From contig NZ_SMCS01000003.1 in the NCBI RefSeq assembly GCF_004342265.1, forward strand, positions 1 to 64,000: 64,000 nt of DNA, in the 5' to 3' direction. Of this stretch, positions 8,430 through 17,459 are shown piece after piece. Numbering within the stretch: the stretch's first letter is position 1; every line of letters starts with the position of its first letter. This DNA comes from Luteibacter rhizovicinus (GTDB lineage: Bacteria > Pseudomonadota > Gammaproteobacteria > Xanthomonadales > Rhodanobacteraceae). Under the pieces are notes generated by a model that made no database searches, was not told where the DNA came from, and worked only from the letters and a program-made list of their open reading frames with translations. The position numbers were made by a program, and so were the translations under genes.

Positions 8430-8936
8430 TCAAGACGCCTTTTTCGCACGCGTACGCGCCGCTTTCTTCGCGGCTGCCGAACGCCCCGCCGCACCCTTCG
8501 TATGCGCAGCCTTCTTCGCCGCAGCCGAACGGCTCGCCGCCGGACGTTTCGCCGCACTCTTGCGTGCCTGCGCCGACAGTGCCCGTTTGGACGCCGCGGC
8601 GTGGCCTTCTTTCTTCAATGCCGTCTTCGTCGCACGCGAACGCGTCGTCGACTTCTTCGCCGCCGTACCCGACGAACGCTTCCGCGCCGCCCTGGTATCG
8701 GACGCTGCTTTCTTCTTCGTAGCCGTGCTCGCGGACTTTCCCGCGCCGATCTTCACACCGGCGCGGCGCGCCTTCGAAAGACCGATCGCGATGGCTTGCT
8801 TCGCCGACCGGGCACCGTGTTTGCCCTCGCGAATATGTTCGATTTCCTCGTGAACGAATTCACCCGCCTGAGTAGACGGAGCCTTGCCCCGACGCTTGTC
8901 CTCGCGGGCTTTGGCGATGGTTTTCTTCTCGGGCAT
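8430..8936 (-). CDS. DUF6496 protein with histone H1-like Lys/Ala tail
   Basis: A 168-residue basic protein. Residues 1-65 (MPEKKTIAKAREDKRRGK ... GLSKARRAGVK) match the DUF6496 pattern known from many proteobacteria. Residues about 70-168 are low-complexity, rich in Lys, Ala, Arg and Ser with repeated SAAAKKA and TxxAKK units, like eukaryotic histone H1 or bacterial AlgP/HctB tails. Such tails bind DNA non-specifically, so a nucleoid or stress role is likely. The start at 8936 is conserved in the family; the longer frame adds 15 residues with no support. The tail length probably varies between strains because of its repeats. Confidence 0.85.
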   Translation of the reverse strand: MPEKKTIAKAREDKRRGKAPSTQAGEFVHEEIEHIREGKHGARSAKQAIAIGLSKARRAGVKIGAGKSASTATKKKAASDTRAARKRSSGTAAKKSTTRSRATKTALKKEGHAAASKRALSAQARKSAAKRPAASRSAAAKKAAHTKGAAGRSAAAKKAARTRAKKAS

Positions 8937-9008
8937 GGCAACGTCTCCGGTGATATCGACGATGCCCGAGACTGCACGCAACTATGTGATACCTATGTCG
9001 CGATCAGG

Positions 9009-10331
9009 TCACGCGACACCACACACTTGCAGCACCAGCCAGACGTTCGCGCCCGAAATCGCCGCGAAGAGTAGCCACGCGCAAACCGATACAAACCGCG
9101 TATTGACGAAGCTGCCCATAAGCAGGCGGTCGTCCGTGCATCGAATCAGCGGATACATCGCGAACGGCAGTTGCAGGCTCAACACCACCTGACTGGCCAC
9201 GAGCAGTTGCCCCACCGCCCGGTCGCCCAGCAGCATCACGCCGATGAAGGCCGGCACGATCGCCAGGCCGCGCGTGATCAGCCGACGCTGCCAACAGGGA
9301 ATCTTCAGACGCAGGAATCCGTCCATGATCACCTGCCCGGCAATCGTTCCGGTGAACGTCGAGCTCTGGCCCGACGCGAAGAGTCCTATCGCGAAAATTA
9401 CCGCTGCCGCTGTGGTGCCCGCGATCGGTGCGAGCAGCTGGTATGCGTCGCTGATGTCGGCCACGTCGTTGCGCCCGGTGGAATGAAAAGCGGCGCCGGC
9501 CAGGATGAGGATGGCCGCGTTGATCGTCAGTGCGATCAGAAGAGACACGACCGTATCCACGCGGGTCAGCCGGATCGCCCGGCGCCGACCTGAATCGCCC
9601 GCTCCGATCACACGTGTCTGGACGATCGACGAGTGCAGGTACAGGTTGTGCGGCATGATCGTGGCGCCAAGGATGCCGATGGCCAGATACAGCGGCTCGC
9701 GCGACGAGAGCGCATGGAGCGACGGCACGAAACCCGCAGCGACATCCGGCCAGTTCGGCCGGATAAGCAGCAGTTCGACCAGGAAGCAGATCGCGATCGT
9801 ACCGACCAACCCGAGGATGATCGCCTCGATGCGCCTGAATCCCCTGCCCTGCAATCCCAGAACGATGAACGTATCCAGCGCGGTCAAGGCCACGCCGACC
9901 GGCAACGACACGCCGAACAGAAGATGGAATGCGAGCGCGCTGCCGAGCACCTCGGCCAGATCGCAGGCAACAATCGATATTTCGGCCAGCACCCATTGCG
10001 CACGGCCCACGGCCGGCGAGTAGCGTTCGCTGGAAAGTCGCGCGAGATCCTTGCCGGTAGCAATACCCAGGCGCGCGGCCAGACACTGGAGCACGATAGC
10101 CGCCAGGCTGGACAATACGACGACGAACAACAGCTGGTAACCGTAACGTGAACCGGCCTCGATATCGGTGGCCCAGTTGCCCGGGTCCATATAACCCACG
10201 GCGACCAGCAGACCGGGCCCGACAAATCGGGAAAGCTGCTTCCAGAACGGCGCATCCGGCGACACGACGACCGAACCGGCCACCTCGGAAGGACAGAACG
10301 GCGCCGTGGCGGTCTTGGGCAAACGGTACAT
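9009..10331 (-). CDS. mntH: Nramp-family divalent metal transporter (Mn2+/Fe2+)
   Basis: A 440-residue inner-membrane transporter with about eleven hydrophobic segments. The Nramp metal-site motif DPGNW (in GYMDPGNWATD) and the second motif MPHNLYLHSS, both coordinating Mn2+ or Fe2+, are present. Length fits bacterial MntH (about 410-440). It would import manganese by proton symport. No clear MntR or Fur box, nor a yybP-ykoY riboswitch, is evident in the 225-base gap upstream. It is divergent from the CsbD-like stress gene. Confidence 0.95.
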   Translation of the reverse strand: MYRLPKTATAPFCPSEVAGSVVVSPDAPFWKQLSRFVGPGLLVAVGYMDPGNWATDIEAGSRYGYQLLFVVVLSSLAAIVLQCLAARLGIATGKDLARLSSERYSPAVGRAQWVLAEISIVACDLAEVLGSALAFHLLFGVSLPVGVALTALDTFIVLGLQGRGFRRIEAIILGLVGTIAICFLVELLLIRPNWPDVAAGFVPSLHALSSREPLYLAIGILGATIMPHNLYLHSSIVQTRVIGAGDSGRRRAIRLTRVDTVVSLLIALTINAAILILAGAAFHSTGRNDVADISDAYQLLAPIAGTTAAAVIFAIGLFASGQSSTFTGTIAGQVIMDGFLRLKIPCWQRRLITRGLAIVPAFIGVMLLGDRAVGQLLVASQVVLSLQLPFAMYPLIRCTDDRLLMGSFVNTRFVSVCAWLLFAAISGANVWLVLQVCGVA

Positions 10332-10556
10332 GGGGCGGGCTTATCCACGAAGAACGAAGGCGAGCGGCTCGCTCGCGTCTCATGCTACCCAAGAATCCGC
10401 AGCACTGTCGCCGATATCCGGTTCAGGAAGTCGCCGCGCAACGAACGATCGGATGCACTCAGTGACGGACGCCGGCACAGACGCTTCACGGAGAGACTAT
10501 GCACACGGCGCGGTAATCGTACTGTCTGCAATACCGCAGATTCGAGGAGACACACG

Positions 10557-10748
10557 ATGGACAAGAATCGTACCGAAGGCATGAAACACGAAGTAAAAGG
10601 CGCCATCAAGGAAGGTGTGGGCAAGGTGACGGGCAATACCGCGAAGCAGGTTGCAGGCAACATCGAGAAGAACGCGGGCAAGATGCAGAACGAACACGGC
10701 AAGCTTGCGGATGCCGCCCGCCAGGCAGATAAACGTTCCCATCATTGA
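10557..10748 (+). CDS. CsbD-family general stress protein
   Basis: A 63-residue hydrophilic protein matching the CsbD family: MDKNRTEGMKHEVKGAIKEGVGKVTGN-like opening, repeated Lys/Gly-rich helical segments, no signal or membrane segment. CsbD proteins are small stress-induced proteins of unknown mechanism, often induced on entry to stationary phase. GAGGAGA lies about 6 bases upstream of the ATG. A hairpin follows the stop. Confidence 0.92.
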   Translation: MDKNRTEGMKHEVKGAIKEGVGKVTGNTAKQVAGNIEKNAGKMQNEHGKLADAARQADKRSHH

Positions 10749-10762
10749 TCCATTGTCATGAG

Positions 10763-10782
10763 GGGGCGCTTCGTGGCGCCCC
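10763..10782 (+). terminator. Hairpin downstream of CsbD-like gene
   Basis: GGGGCGC, loop TTCGTG, GCGCCCC, followed by TTCGG rather than a full T run. It starts 15 bases after the stop codon. A weak intrinsic terminator is the likely role. Confidence 0.6.
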
Positions 10783-10834
10783 TTCGGCGTCCGTATTCCC
10801 GTATCGGCGGATGAGGCATTCATCCGCGGATACG

Positions 10835-11425
10835 CTAGTACGGCGTACCTTCCGCACGCTGTCGCTTCAGGGCCCGGGCATACCACTCAAGTTCGTCGAG
10901 GAAGCGGCCGAGCGAGCGGCTAAGCCGCTCGTCGGTCGGCACGCCCTGCTCGTCCAACGCATGGCCGATACGCGGAACGGGACACGTACTGGAGATACTC
11001 GGCATCCCGAGCTCTGCGACTGTCTCCCGCAGCGCGAAAGCCGCGCGTACGCCACCGAACTGGCCGGCGGAATATGAAACGATGCCCGAGGGCCGCCAGA
11101 AATACTCTTCCAGAAAATGATCGAGCAGATTCTTCAGCGCGGGCGGTATACCGTGGTTGTACTCGGCGGTGACGATAACGAACGCATCGACACGCCGATA
11201 CAGTGTCGCTAGTGTTTCCAGCACCTCGGGTGCCTCGCCACTGGCGTATTCTTTGTACATCCGGTCCAGCAGCGGCAGGCGAACCACCATGGGATCGACA
11301 AGGACCGCTTCGTGGCCTCGCGCTTCCAGTGCGTTCACCGCCATGCGCGCGGCGCGTATACCCATCCTTTCCTGCCGGACGGAACCCAGCAGTACGGCAA
11401 AGGACAACGACTTCGATTCGGTCAT
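10835..11425 (-). CDS. NADPH-dependent FMN reductase / quinone reductase-like flavoprotein
   Basis: A 196-residue flavodoxin-like reductase. The N-terminal FMN-phosphate loop LLGSVRQERMG (about residues 11-20) and the TAEYNHGIPPALKNLLDH segment are hallmarks of the NADPH-dependent FMN reductase family (azoreductase/chromate-reductase relatives). It probably reduces FMN or quinones and azo dyes in the cytoplasm. The start at 11425 (MTESKSL) is preferred to the ORF start at 11452 because it fits the family N-terminus; an AATTCTCC purine patch upstream on the coding strand (GGGAATTCTCC) is only moderately good as a ribosome site. Confidence 0.9.
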   Translation of the reverse strand: MTESKSLSFAVLLGSVRQERMGIRAARMAVNALEARGHEAVLVDPMVVRLPLLDRMYKEYASGEAPEVLETLATLYRRVDAFVIVTAEYNHGIPPALKNLLDHFLEEYFWRPSGIVSYSAGQFGGVRAAFALRETVAELGMPSISSTCPVPRIGHALDEQGVPTDERLSRSLGRFLDELEWYARALKRQRAEGTPY

Positions 11426-11554
11426 GGAGAATTCCCCAGGCGTGACGTGCATGATACGTGACGGCAGCCATGCCTACGGCGCACTAACAAGCACCTGCCG
11501 TTTCGTTGACCGATGGCCTGCAATGCTCCGACTCAACTCCGAAGGCAAGGCTCT

Positions 11555-11707
11555 ATGAACCGCACGCGCTTCCTCGCTCTGATCGCGCTCATCGTCGCCA
11601 TGGTGGCGATCATGATCGTGGGCGCCATTCGCAATGGCGGTTCGTCGGGCGACGACGCGCCCGATCAGGGCGCGACGCAACATGCCACGCCTTCGCCGCA
11701 ACGCTGA
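11555..11707 (+). CDS. Small single-pass membrane protein
   Basis: A 50-residue protein beginning MNRTRFLALIALIVAMVAIMIV, a clear transmembrane or uncleaved signal segment (residues 5-24), followed by a short polar tail rich in Gly, Asp, Gln and Pro. AAGGC lies 8 bases before the ATG. No family is recognised. It converges with the next small gene with only 3 bases between the stops. Confidence 0.55.
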   Translation: MNRTRFLALIALIVAMVAIMIVGAIRNGGSSGDDAPDQGATQHATPSPQR

Positions 11708-11710
11708 CGA

Positions 11711-11905
11711 TCAGGCTTCGGCGGGTTCGGGAGTATCCGCGGTCCACGTGTCCGTCGCCTGCGTGGCCCGCTGCACGGCCACCAGCCAGTCCACACCGTA
11801 GCGCATGACAAAGGGCGCAACCGTGCCCGGAACGAAGCCGTCCGGCCAGGGCGCTGCGACAGTCGATTCGGTATCGCCAGATAAAACCGGTATTGCGATG
11901 GCCAA
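11711..11905 (-). CDS. Small hypothetical protein
   Basis: A 64-residue open frame (MAIAIPVLSGDTEST ... TPEPAEA) with no signal, membrane segment or recognised motif. The composition is protein-like, and it ends just beyond the convergent small membrane-protein gene. Support is limited to the open frame and its tidy packing between neighbours, so it could be spurious. Confidence 0.4.
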   Translation of the reverse strand: MAIAIPVLSGDTESTVAAPWPDGFVPGTVAPFVMRYGVDWLVAVQRATQATDTWTADTPEPAEA

Positions 11906-11972
11906 AATCTGGCCCCCCGTTGATAGTCCCTGTTGCCTTAGTAAGCGAAAAAAGCGGCAACGTCAACGGTAT

Positions 11973-12872
11973 CTACGTGACACCTCGCGTGTATTCGACC
12001 ATGGCGGCAGCCAGGTGATCGAACATCAGACGCGTGCGCAGACTCCGGCGAAGGTCCTCATGCATCGTCACCCAGGTATCCAGACCGATGTCGACCTGCG
12101 CCGGAAGCAGCCGGACCAGGTTCGCATCGCGGCGAGCCAGCGCGACCTGGCAGATACCGATGCCGTAACCCGCACGGATCGCCGCCAGCGCGGCCAGATC
12201 GCTGTCCGTGCGTAACGCGAAGTCGTCGCGCGAATACGCCATGCCTTCGGGACGAAGCGCCCGGACATAAGGCTGCTCTTCGTCGTAGCCGATCAGCGTA
12301 TGGGTGGCCAGTTCGCCGAGGTCGCGAGGCGTGCCGTGTGTTTCAAGATAGCGGCGATGCGCATGCAGGCCCAGCTTCACGGCACCGACATGCCGCGCCA
12401 CGAGTGCATCCTGCGAGGGACGCACCATACGGATGGCGATATCGGCATCGCGACGAAGCAGATCCTCCGTGCGGTTGGATAGCGACAACTCCACCACGAT
12501 GCCCGGATGACGTTCGCGAAACGGTACCAGCATCGCCGGCAGTACTTCGCCGCCGATTATTTCGCTTGCGGTAATCCTGACCACGCCTTGCGGGTCGGTC
12601 CGTCCTCCGGACGCCGCACGGTGTAGAGACGCCGATGCGGCAGCCATGGCCTCGGCATGCGGAAGCAGTTCGTCCGCGACGTCTGTCGGCACTAACCCTT
12701 GCGGCGATCGCGCGAATAGCGATACGCCCAGCGCCGCTTCGAGCTCGCGGACGTGCCGACCGAGACTCGGCTGGGTCATACCGAGCGACCGCGCTGCTCC
12801 GGACAGGCTCCCCTCGCGCATCACGGCGAGAAAGGAGCGAAGCAGTTCCCAGCTGGGTTCGGTATCGGCCAT
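11973..12872 (-). CDS. LysR-family transcriptional regulator
   Basis: A 299-residue LysR regulator. An N-terminal winged helix (about residues 8-65; LLRSFLAVMREGSLSGAARSL ... GRHVRELEAALGVSLFARS) precedes a substrate-binding-like effector domain of normal length. It is transcribed divergently from the NAD-dependent epimerase-like gene with a 91-base gap, the usual arrangement for a LysR protein and its target. No clear T-N11-A palindrome could be fixed in the gap. The effector is unknown. Confidence 0.92.
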   Translation of the reverse strand: MADTEPSWELLRSFLAVMREGSLSGAARSLGMTQPSLGRHVRELEAALGVSLFARSPQGLVPTDVADELLPHAEAMAAASASLHRAASGGRTDPQGVVRITASEIIGGEVLPAMLVPFRERHPGIVVELSLSNRTEDLLRRDADIAIRMVRPSQDALVARHVGAVKLGLHAHRRYLETHGTPRDLGELATHTLIGYDEEQPYVRALRPEGMAYSRDDFALRTDSDLAALAAIRAGYGIGICQVALARRDANLVRLLPAQVDIGLDTWVTMHEDLRRSLRTRLMFDHLAAAMVEYTRGVT

Positions 12873-12963
12873 GCAAAAACGTATAGCAGCTCTTAGCCCA
12901 TAGGCAATTCTTTTTATGCAGGCGAGAGCTCACGATGAGTCCGTCTACTCAACGGGATCGACC

Positions 12964-13932
12964 ATGAACGCGAACGGCAAGACGGTACTGGTACTGGGTG
13001 CGACCGGCGGCGTAGGTGGCGAGGCGGCGCGGGCGCTGCTCCGGCATGGTTGGACCGTGCGGGCGTTGACCCGGACCCTCCGCGAGAACGACGGGAGCGG
13101 TATCGACTGGCGCCAGGGCGATGCGATGAATGCCGACGACGTGCTACGTGCCGCCGAAGGCGTGGCCGTCATCGTCCATGCGGTCAATCCGCCCGGCTAC
13201 CGCGGCTGGAATCGCCTGGTGCTGCCGATGCTCGACCATACGATCGCCGCAGCGCGCGCCGTCGGCGCGCGCATCGTCCTGCCGGGCACCGTGTACAACT
13301 ACGGCGACGATGCCTTTCCGGTGCTGACCGAGGCATCGCCCCAGCACGCCCGCACGCACAAGGGCCAAATCCGTGTCGCCATGGAGCAACGCCTCGCCGA
13401 CGCGGCCCGCGATGGCACGCCCGTGCTGATCCTCCGCTGCGGCGACTTCTTCGGTCCGCGCGCAGCCAACAACTGGTTCACCCAGGGACTGGTCAAACCG
13501 GGCCAGCCTTTGCGCACGGTGACCTACCCGGGTCCACGCCAGCTGGCCCATAGCTGGGCCTATCTGCCCGACGTCGGCGAAACCATGGCGCGGCTCCTCG
13601 ATCGCGAACGCGACCTGGCCACGTTCGATGCGTTTCATTTCGAAGGACACTACATAACGGGCGACGAACTGGTGGATGCGATCCGTCGCGCTGCGAACGC
13701 GCCCGATCTTCGCGTACGCGCCTTTCCCTGGCCGCTGATCGTACTGGCGTCGCCCTTTGTCGAAACGCTGCGCGAGCTGCGTCCCATGCGCTATCTGTGG
13801 AAAACGCCACTACGCCTGGACGGCCACAAGCTGCATGCGTTCCTCGACGACGTGCCGCACACTGGCATCGATGAGGCATTGCGCGCGACGCTGGCTTCAA
13901 TGGATGTCGGAATCGTGCAGGAGCGCGCTTGA
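12964..13932 (+). CDS. NAD(P)-dependent epimerase/NmrA-like protein
   Basis: A 322-residue Rossmann-fold protein of the extended/atypical SDR class. The dinucleotide motif VLVLGATGGVGG is at residues 8-18, and the remainder resembles NAD-dependent epimerases and NmrA-like proteins: HAVNPPGY, then GTVYNYGDDAFP and ILRCGDFFGPRA. The YxxxK catalytic pair is not obvious, so it may be a redox sensor or isomerase rather than a dehydrogenase. The start at 12964 is set by the glycine motif position. It is probably controlled by the divergent LysR regulator. A palindrome overlaps its stop codon. Confidence 0.85.
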   Translation: MNANGKTVLVLGATGGVGGEAARALLRHGWTVRALTRTLRENDGSGIDWRQGDAMNADDVLRAAEGVAVIVHAVNPPGYRGWNRLVLPMLDHTIAAARAVGARIVLPGTVYNYGDDAFPVLTEASPQHARTHKGQIRVAMEQRLADAARDGTPVLILRCGDFFGPRAANNWFTQGLVKPGQPLRTVTYPGPRQLAHSWAYLPDVGETMARLLDRERDLATFDAFHFEGHYITGDELVDAIRRAANAPDLRVRAFPWPLIVLASPFVETLRELRPMRYLWKTPLRLDGHKLHAFLDDVPHTGIDEALRATLASMDVGIVQERA

Positions 13933-13944
13933 GCGCGCTCCTGC
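13917..13944. repeat. REP-like palindrome overlapping a stop codon
   Basis: Arms GCAGGAGCGCGCT and its complement meet with almost no loop, giving a 28-base palindrome. The epimerase-like gene's TGA (13930-13932) lies in its centre. The same GCAGGAGCGCGC core recurs near 48766, 52590 and 60384, so this is a dispersed repeat of the genome rather than a gene-specific signal. Confidence 0.75.
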
Positions 13945-13958
13945 AAAAAGCCAAAATT

Positions 13959-13983
13959 GCCGGCCGCCCCATGGGCGGCCGGC
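13959..13983. terminator. Bidirectional hairpin terminator
   Basis: GCCGGCCGCCC, short loop, GGGCGGCCGGC. It lies 10 bases beyond the TonB-receptor stop on the minus strand, where it is followed by T-rich sequence (AATTTTGGCTTTTT), and after the convergent epimerase-like gene on the plus strand. Confidence 0.8.
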
Positions 13984-13993
13984 TTGGGACCCA

Positions 13994-16852
13994 TCAGAAC
14001 TTCACTCGCACGCCGAGGCTATAGAACCGCCCGATCACGCCATTCATCGCATAGGTCGGGTTGTAGTTGATCGCCGCATAGTTGATGGGATCCAGTGGCG
14101 CCTTCCTGTCGAAGATATTCATCACCGATGCATTCACGGAGAGCTTCGGCGTGAAGTCGTAGCTACCCGTCAGATCCACATCCGTAAACGACGACATATG
14201 GCAGCTGGCCGGGAAGTCGGCACCCGTGAGCGTATTGGTCGAGAAGCATCCGCTCGTGATGTCCGGCACCGTGAACTTCAGTCCGCTCGTGTAGTAAGCC
14301 GTTGCGGTAACCGTCGCTTTGCCGAAGCTGACGCTGTTGGCCCACGAACCGCGATAGCGCGGCGTGCCCGCTCCAGAGGACAGCTGGTACGGACCATGCG
14401 TGCCGACAAACTGCAGTTCCGTTCCGTCCTGCAGGATCAGCTTCCAGCTCAGGATCTTCGTGAGCTGGATTTCGCTGGTGAAATGCACGTTCTCGCTGAA
14501 GTCGAAATTACCCTTCAGGTCCAGGTCGATACCTTCGGTTTTCAGCGCGTTCTGGTTTACATACGGCGCCGCCACGATCAACGGACGCGGAAGCGCGGTG
14601 GGTGCCGCGGGATCGGGACCGTCGACGGTAATCGACGAACCGGCCGGCAGTGGCAGACCTGCATAGTAGGCGTCGAGTATCGCGTTGGAACTCTGTTGCG
14701 CGATAACCCCGGTCTTCTTGATCGCGTAATAGTCCAGCGATGCCGACAGTTGCGGAATCGGCTGGTACAGGATGCCGAAGGTGTAGCTCTTCGATCGTTC
14801 CGGCTTGATGTTCGGATTCGCGGAAGTCAGGAAGGCAAGGCCGTACGGCTGCACGTAACCGCTATTTCCGTGCTGGTTCTGGAAATCCGCCGGCGGCGTG
14901 TACAACGTGAAACCTTCGGCCGCGCTCGATCCGTTTTCCGCGAAGCTCGGCGCGCGGAAGCCTTTCGAGAAGGTGCCGCGGAACGCCAGTTCCTCGATCG
15001 GTTTCCACTTGAAGCCGATCTTCGGCGAGAAGTTATTGCCGAAGTCGGAGTAATGGTCGAAACGTCCGGACAGATCGACCTCCAGCGATTCCAGGAATGG
15101 CGCGTCGATCTCGGCGTAGACGCCAGACACCGTACGCTTACCCCGGGTATGCGCAATACCCAGTCCCTGCGCCGCAAGATTCGGATTCAGGTCCGGATCG
15201 TCCTGCGCCTCGCGACGGATATCGATACCCGTCGCCAGACCCAGCTGACCGCCTTTCAGATCCATCAACGAACGCGACAGACGGAAGTCGATCGATTGCA
15301 GGTCGCTCGTCGAGGTTTTTTTCAAGGGAGGCGCCAGTGCGGCGATCAACGCCTGACTATTCGCGGACGGGTTGAGGAAGTTGTACGTCCCGTTCGTTAC
15401 CGCGGATATCAGTTGATTGTAGTTGAGGAAGCCGAAATTGGTGACATCGAGCGACGTATGGTTGAGCACCAGCGCGGTGTCGTAGTTCCATTCGCCGAAC
15501 GTGCCGGTCAGGCCGCCGACCAGACGGAAGTTATGGTTATCGTTCACGGCGCCGCCCAGTATTCCCGGGAAGCCGTAGTTGATGAGCGCTGCGTTGCCGG
15601 CCGCCGCAAACGGATTATTCGGATTCAGCGAGCCATCGGGCAACGTGGCCGGCAGCGCAATGGTATTGGTGTTGTTCGGCGTGCCCGCCTGGATCTGCGC
15701 GGGAAGACCGGACACCGTCGTCTTCGTCTCGTAGTAGCTGGCCCCGATATAGGCCTGCATGTTGTCCGACACCTTCAGGGTAAAGCGGCCGTAGACGCCG
15801 CGTCGATCGATGCTCGGCGCGATATCGCTATACAGCTGATTGACATTCTGGGAGCAGTAACTGCCCGGGTTGTTGGGATCCCCGGTCACCAGCGTGGTGC
15901 CGTTGGGACCGCACGGCCCCAGGGGCTGGGCAACCGCCCCCGTGTTCGGGACGCCGCTGGTTACATCACCGGGTCGCGACAGCTGGCCGGGCGTCACGGT
16001 GCCGACCGTGGAGCCGAGATTCAGCGACGGCTGACCGGCAATGAGGTTATTGCCGCCGATCCGCGACAGGTCCACGGTGTTGTACGGAAAGCCACGTTGC
16101 CGCACACGGATATCGTCGTCCTTCTGGTATTCGACACTGACATAGGCGTTATAGCCATCCTTGTTCAGATCGCCGCCGCCGAACAGCACGCTCGCACGCT
16201 TCTGCGTACCGCCGCCATGCTGTGACGTACCGACGCTCGCCGAGGCTTCCGCCCCTTGATAGCCCGGTTTCAGGATGATGTTCACCACACCGGCAATGGC
16301 ATCGGCGCCATACAGCGACGATGCGCCGTCTTTCAGTACGTCGATGCGCTCGATGGCGTTTGTCGGAATGGTGTTCAGATCGACGAACGAACGCTGCCCA
16401 TCGTCGGCCAGCGCGTAACTGGCCGCGCGGCGGCCATCGATCAGCACGAGAGTCGAGTTCACGGTTAGACCGCGCAGGGCAACACCCGACGAACCGGCCG
16501 CGAAACCGGCGGTAAACGACGTGGGAATCGATCCGCTGTTGTCCGCCGATACCGCGCGGATAACGTCCGAAATAGTCGTCAGACCGCTCTTGCGGATCAT
16601 ATCCGCCGTAATGACGGTCACGGGCGACGGCGTTTCAACATCGATGCGAGGGAGCGCCGAGCCGGTAACGGTGATGGTCTGCAGTTCGGTGGTCCCTTTC
16701 TGGTCCTGTGGGGCAGGAGCCGGAGGCGGCGCGGACTGCGCGAAGCTTGCAACACTCGTGCAGGCGATAGCGAAAGCGATGGCCGTTGCGAGGGAATGGC
16801 GACGATATGCCCGTAATGGGAATCGGACCCGTAGCGGGGAGCAGGTTTTCAT
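13994..16852 (-). CDS. TonB-dependent outer-membrane receptor
   Basis: A 952-residue outer-membrane receptor. It has an N-terminal signal peptide (hydrophobic core ATAIAFAIACTSVASFA, cleavage near residue 40), a Pro/Ala-rich spacer, a TonB-box-like TITVTGS, a plug domain with TPSPVTVITADMIRKSG and LYGADAIAGVVNIILKPG, then a large 22-strand-type barrel ending in VRVKF with a terminal Phe, as required for BAM insertion. The size and style fit receptors of Xanthomonadales that take up carbohydrates, peptides or siderophores. The start at 16852 is preferred to the upstream frame: CGGAGA lies about 8 bases upstream, and the signal peptide begins there. No partner transport genes are adjacent, so the substrate is unknown. 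Confidence 0.95.
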   Translation of the reverse strand: MKTCSPLRVRFPLRAYRRHSLATAIAFAIACTSVASFAQSAPPPAPAPQDQKGTTELQTITVTGSALPRIDVETPSPVTVITADMIRKSGLTTISDVIRAVSADNSGSIPTSFTAGFAAGSSGVALRGLTVNSTLVLIDGRRAASYALADDGQRSFVDLNTIPTNAIERIDVLKDGASSLYGADAIAGVVNIILKPGYQGAEASASVGTSQHGGGTQKRASVLFGGGDLNKDGYNAYVSVEYQKDDDIRVRQRGFPYNTVDLSRIGGNNLIAGQPSLNLGSTVGTVTPGQLSRPGDVTSGVPNTGAVAQPLGPCGPNGTTLVTGDPNNPGSYCSQNVNQLYSDIAPSIDRRGVYGRFTLKVSDNMQAYIGASYYETKTTVSGLPAQIQAGTPNNTNTIALPATLPDGSLNPNNPFAAAGNAALINYGFPGILGGAVNDNHNFRLVGGLTGTFGEWNYDTALVLNHTSLDVTNFGFLNYNQLISAVTNGTYNFLNPSANSQALIAALAPPLKKTSTSDLQSIDFRLSRSLMDLKGGQLGLATGIDIRREAQDDPDLNPNLAAQGLGIAHTRGKRTVSGVYAEIDAPFLESLEVDLSGRFDHYSDFGNNFSPKIGFKWKPIEELAFRGTFSKGFRAPSFAENGSSAAEGFTLYTPPADFQNQHGNSGYVQPYGLAFLTSANPNIKPERSKSYTFGILYQPIPQLSASLDYYAIKKTGVIAQQSSNAILDAYYAGLPLPAGSSITVDGPDPAAPTALPRPLIVAAPYVNQNALKTEGIDLDLKGNFDFSENVHFTSEIQLTKILSWKLILQDGTELQFVGTHGPYQLSSGAGTPRYRGSWANSVSFGKATVTATAYYTSGLKFTVPDITSGCFSTNTLTGADFPASCHMSSFTDVDLTGSYDFTPKLSVNASVMNIFDRKAPLDPINYAAINYNPTYAMNGVIGRFYSLGVRVKF

Positions 16853-17210
16853 GAGCGATCTCCGGAGCCTGTCAGGGGAGTTAAGGCGACTGGTGATCTC
16901 AAGGAGTGCCGGCACGCGCGTACGTCCGTTATGCCTTGTGGCACGGACGCGACATCGGTGGGCGTTATGAAGTCATTAGCACTCCAGAGCAAAGGCGACC
17001 CGACACTCCGCGCCGTATCGTCATTGTCCGAAAGGCCATGCCCTCCCGCATGACCTGCGTGCCCGAATGAACCGACAACATTTCATTCACGGCAGCGCAG
17101 CAAAGACGCTACGCCGAATTCACGAACCGCACAATCCACGAAATGTGAAATTCCGCGAAAACGCTCTGGCACGAACTATGCTCTCCCGGCGTGTTCGTAC
17201 CTGGCCGTAT
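16853..17210. other. Intergenic region, 358 bases, upstream of TonB receptor
   Basis: No convincing gene is seen. The region should contain the receptor promoter on the minus strand. A plus-strand TGGCAC...TATGCT string at 17167-17182 has sigma-54 spacing (GG-N10-GC) but points toward no plus-strand gene. Confidence 0.5.
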
Positions 17211-17438
17211 TTACGGCTTTCGCAACGGCGTGAGCAGCGAGCGCAGACCGTTGTGGTCAAGCTCGTGCATCAGGGCCAGAAGCCGACCCAGATCGCCCGG
17301 AGGAAATCCTTCGCGGGCGAACCACGCAAGATAAGGCCCGGGAAGGTCCGCCACGGGCATGCCCTTGTGCTTGCCATAGGGCATGGTCAAGGTGGCGAGG
17401 CGTTTGAGGTCGTCGGGTTTGAGTGAGATATCTTCCAT
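17211..17438 (-). CDS. DUF3820 family protein
   Basis: A 75-residue cytoplasmic protein with the DUF3820 pattern: MPYGKHKGMPVADLPGPYL then WFAREGFPPGDLGRLLALMHEL. The family is common in gammaproteobacteria and structurally related to a quorum-sensing-regulated virulence factor of Pseudomonas; its biochemical role is not settled. The start at 17438 matches the family N-terminus; a 7-residue longer GTG-started form is possible. It is the last of three small genes transcribed in the same direction. Confidence 0.8.
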   Translation of the reverse strand: MEDISLKPDDLKRLATLTMPYGKHKGMPVADLPGPYLAWFAREGFPPGDLGRLLALMHELDHNGLRSLLTPLRKP

Positions 17439-17459
17439 GGCGCGAAGCATAACGTGCAA

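Noticed and set aside
9004-10392. Long overlapping frame on the same strand as mntH
   Set aside because: Arg/Gly/Ser-rich translation without motifs; it is an out-of-frame shadow of the Nramp gene in GC-rich DNA.
10332-10556. Manganese riboswitch or MntR box upstream of the Nramp gene
   Set aside because: No conserved core or palindrome could be identified in the 225-base gap.
17167-17182. TGGCAC-N4-TATGCT string with sigma-54 promoter spacing
   Set aside because: It points to the plus strand, where no gene follows; the downstream gene is on the minus strand. Chance occurrence is likely.
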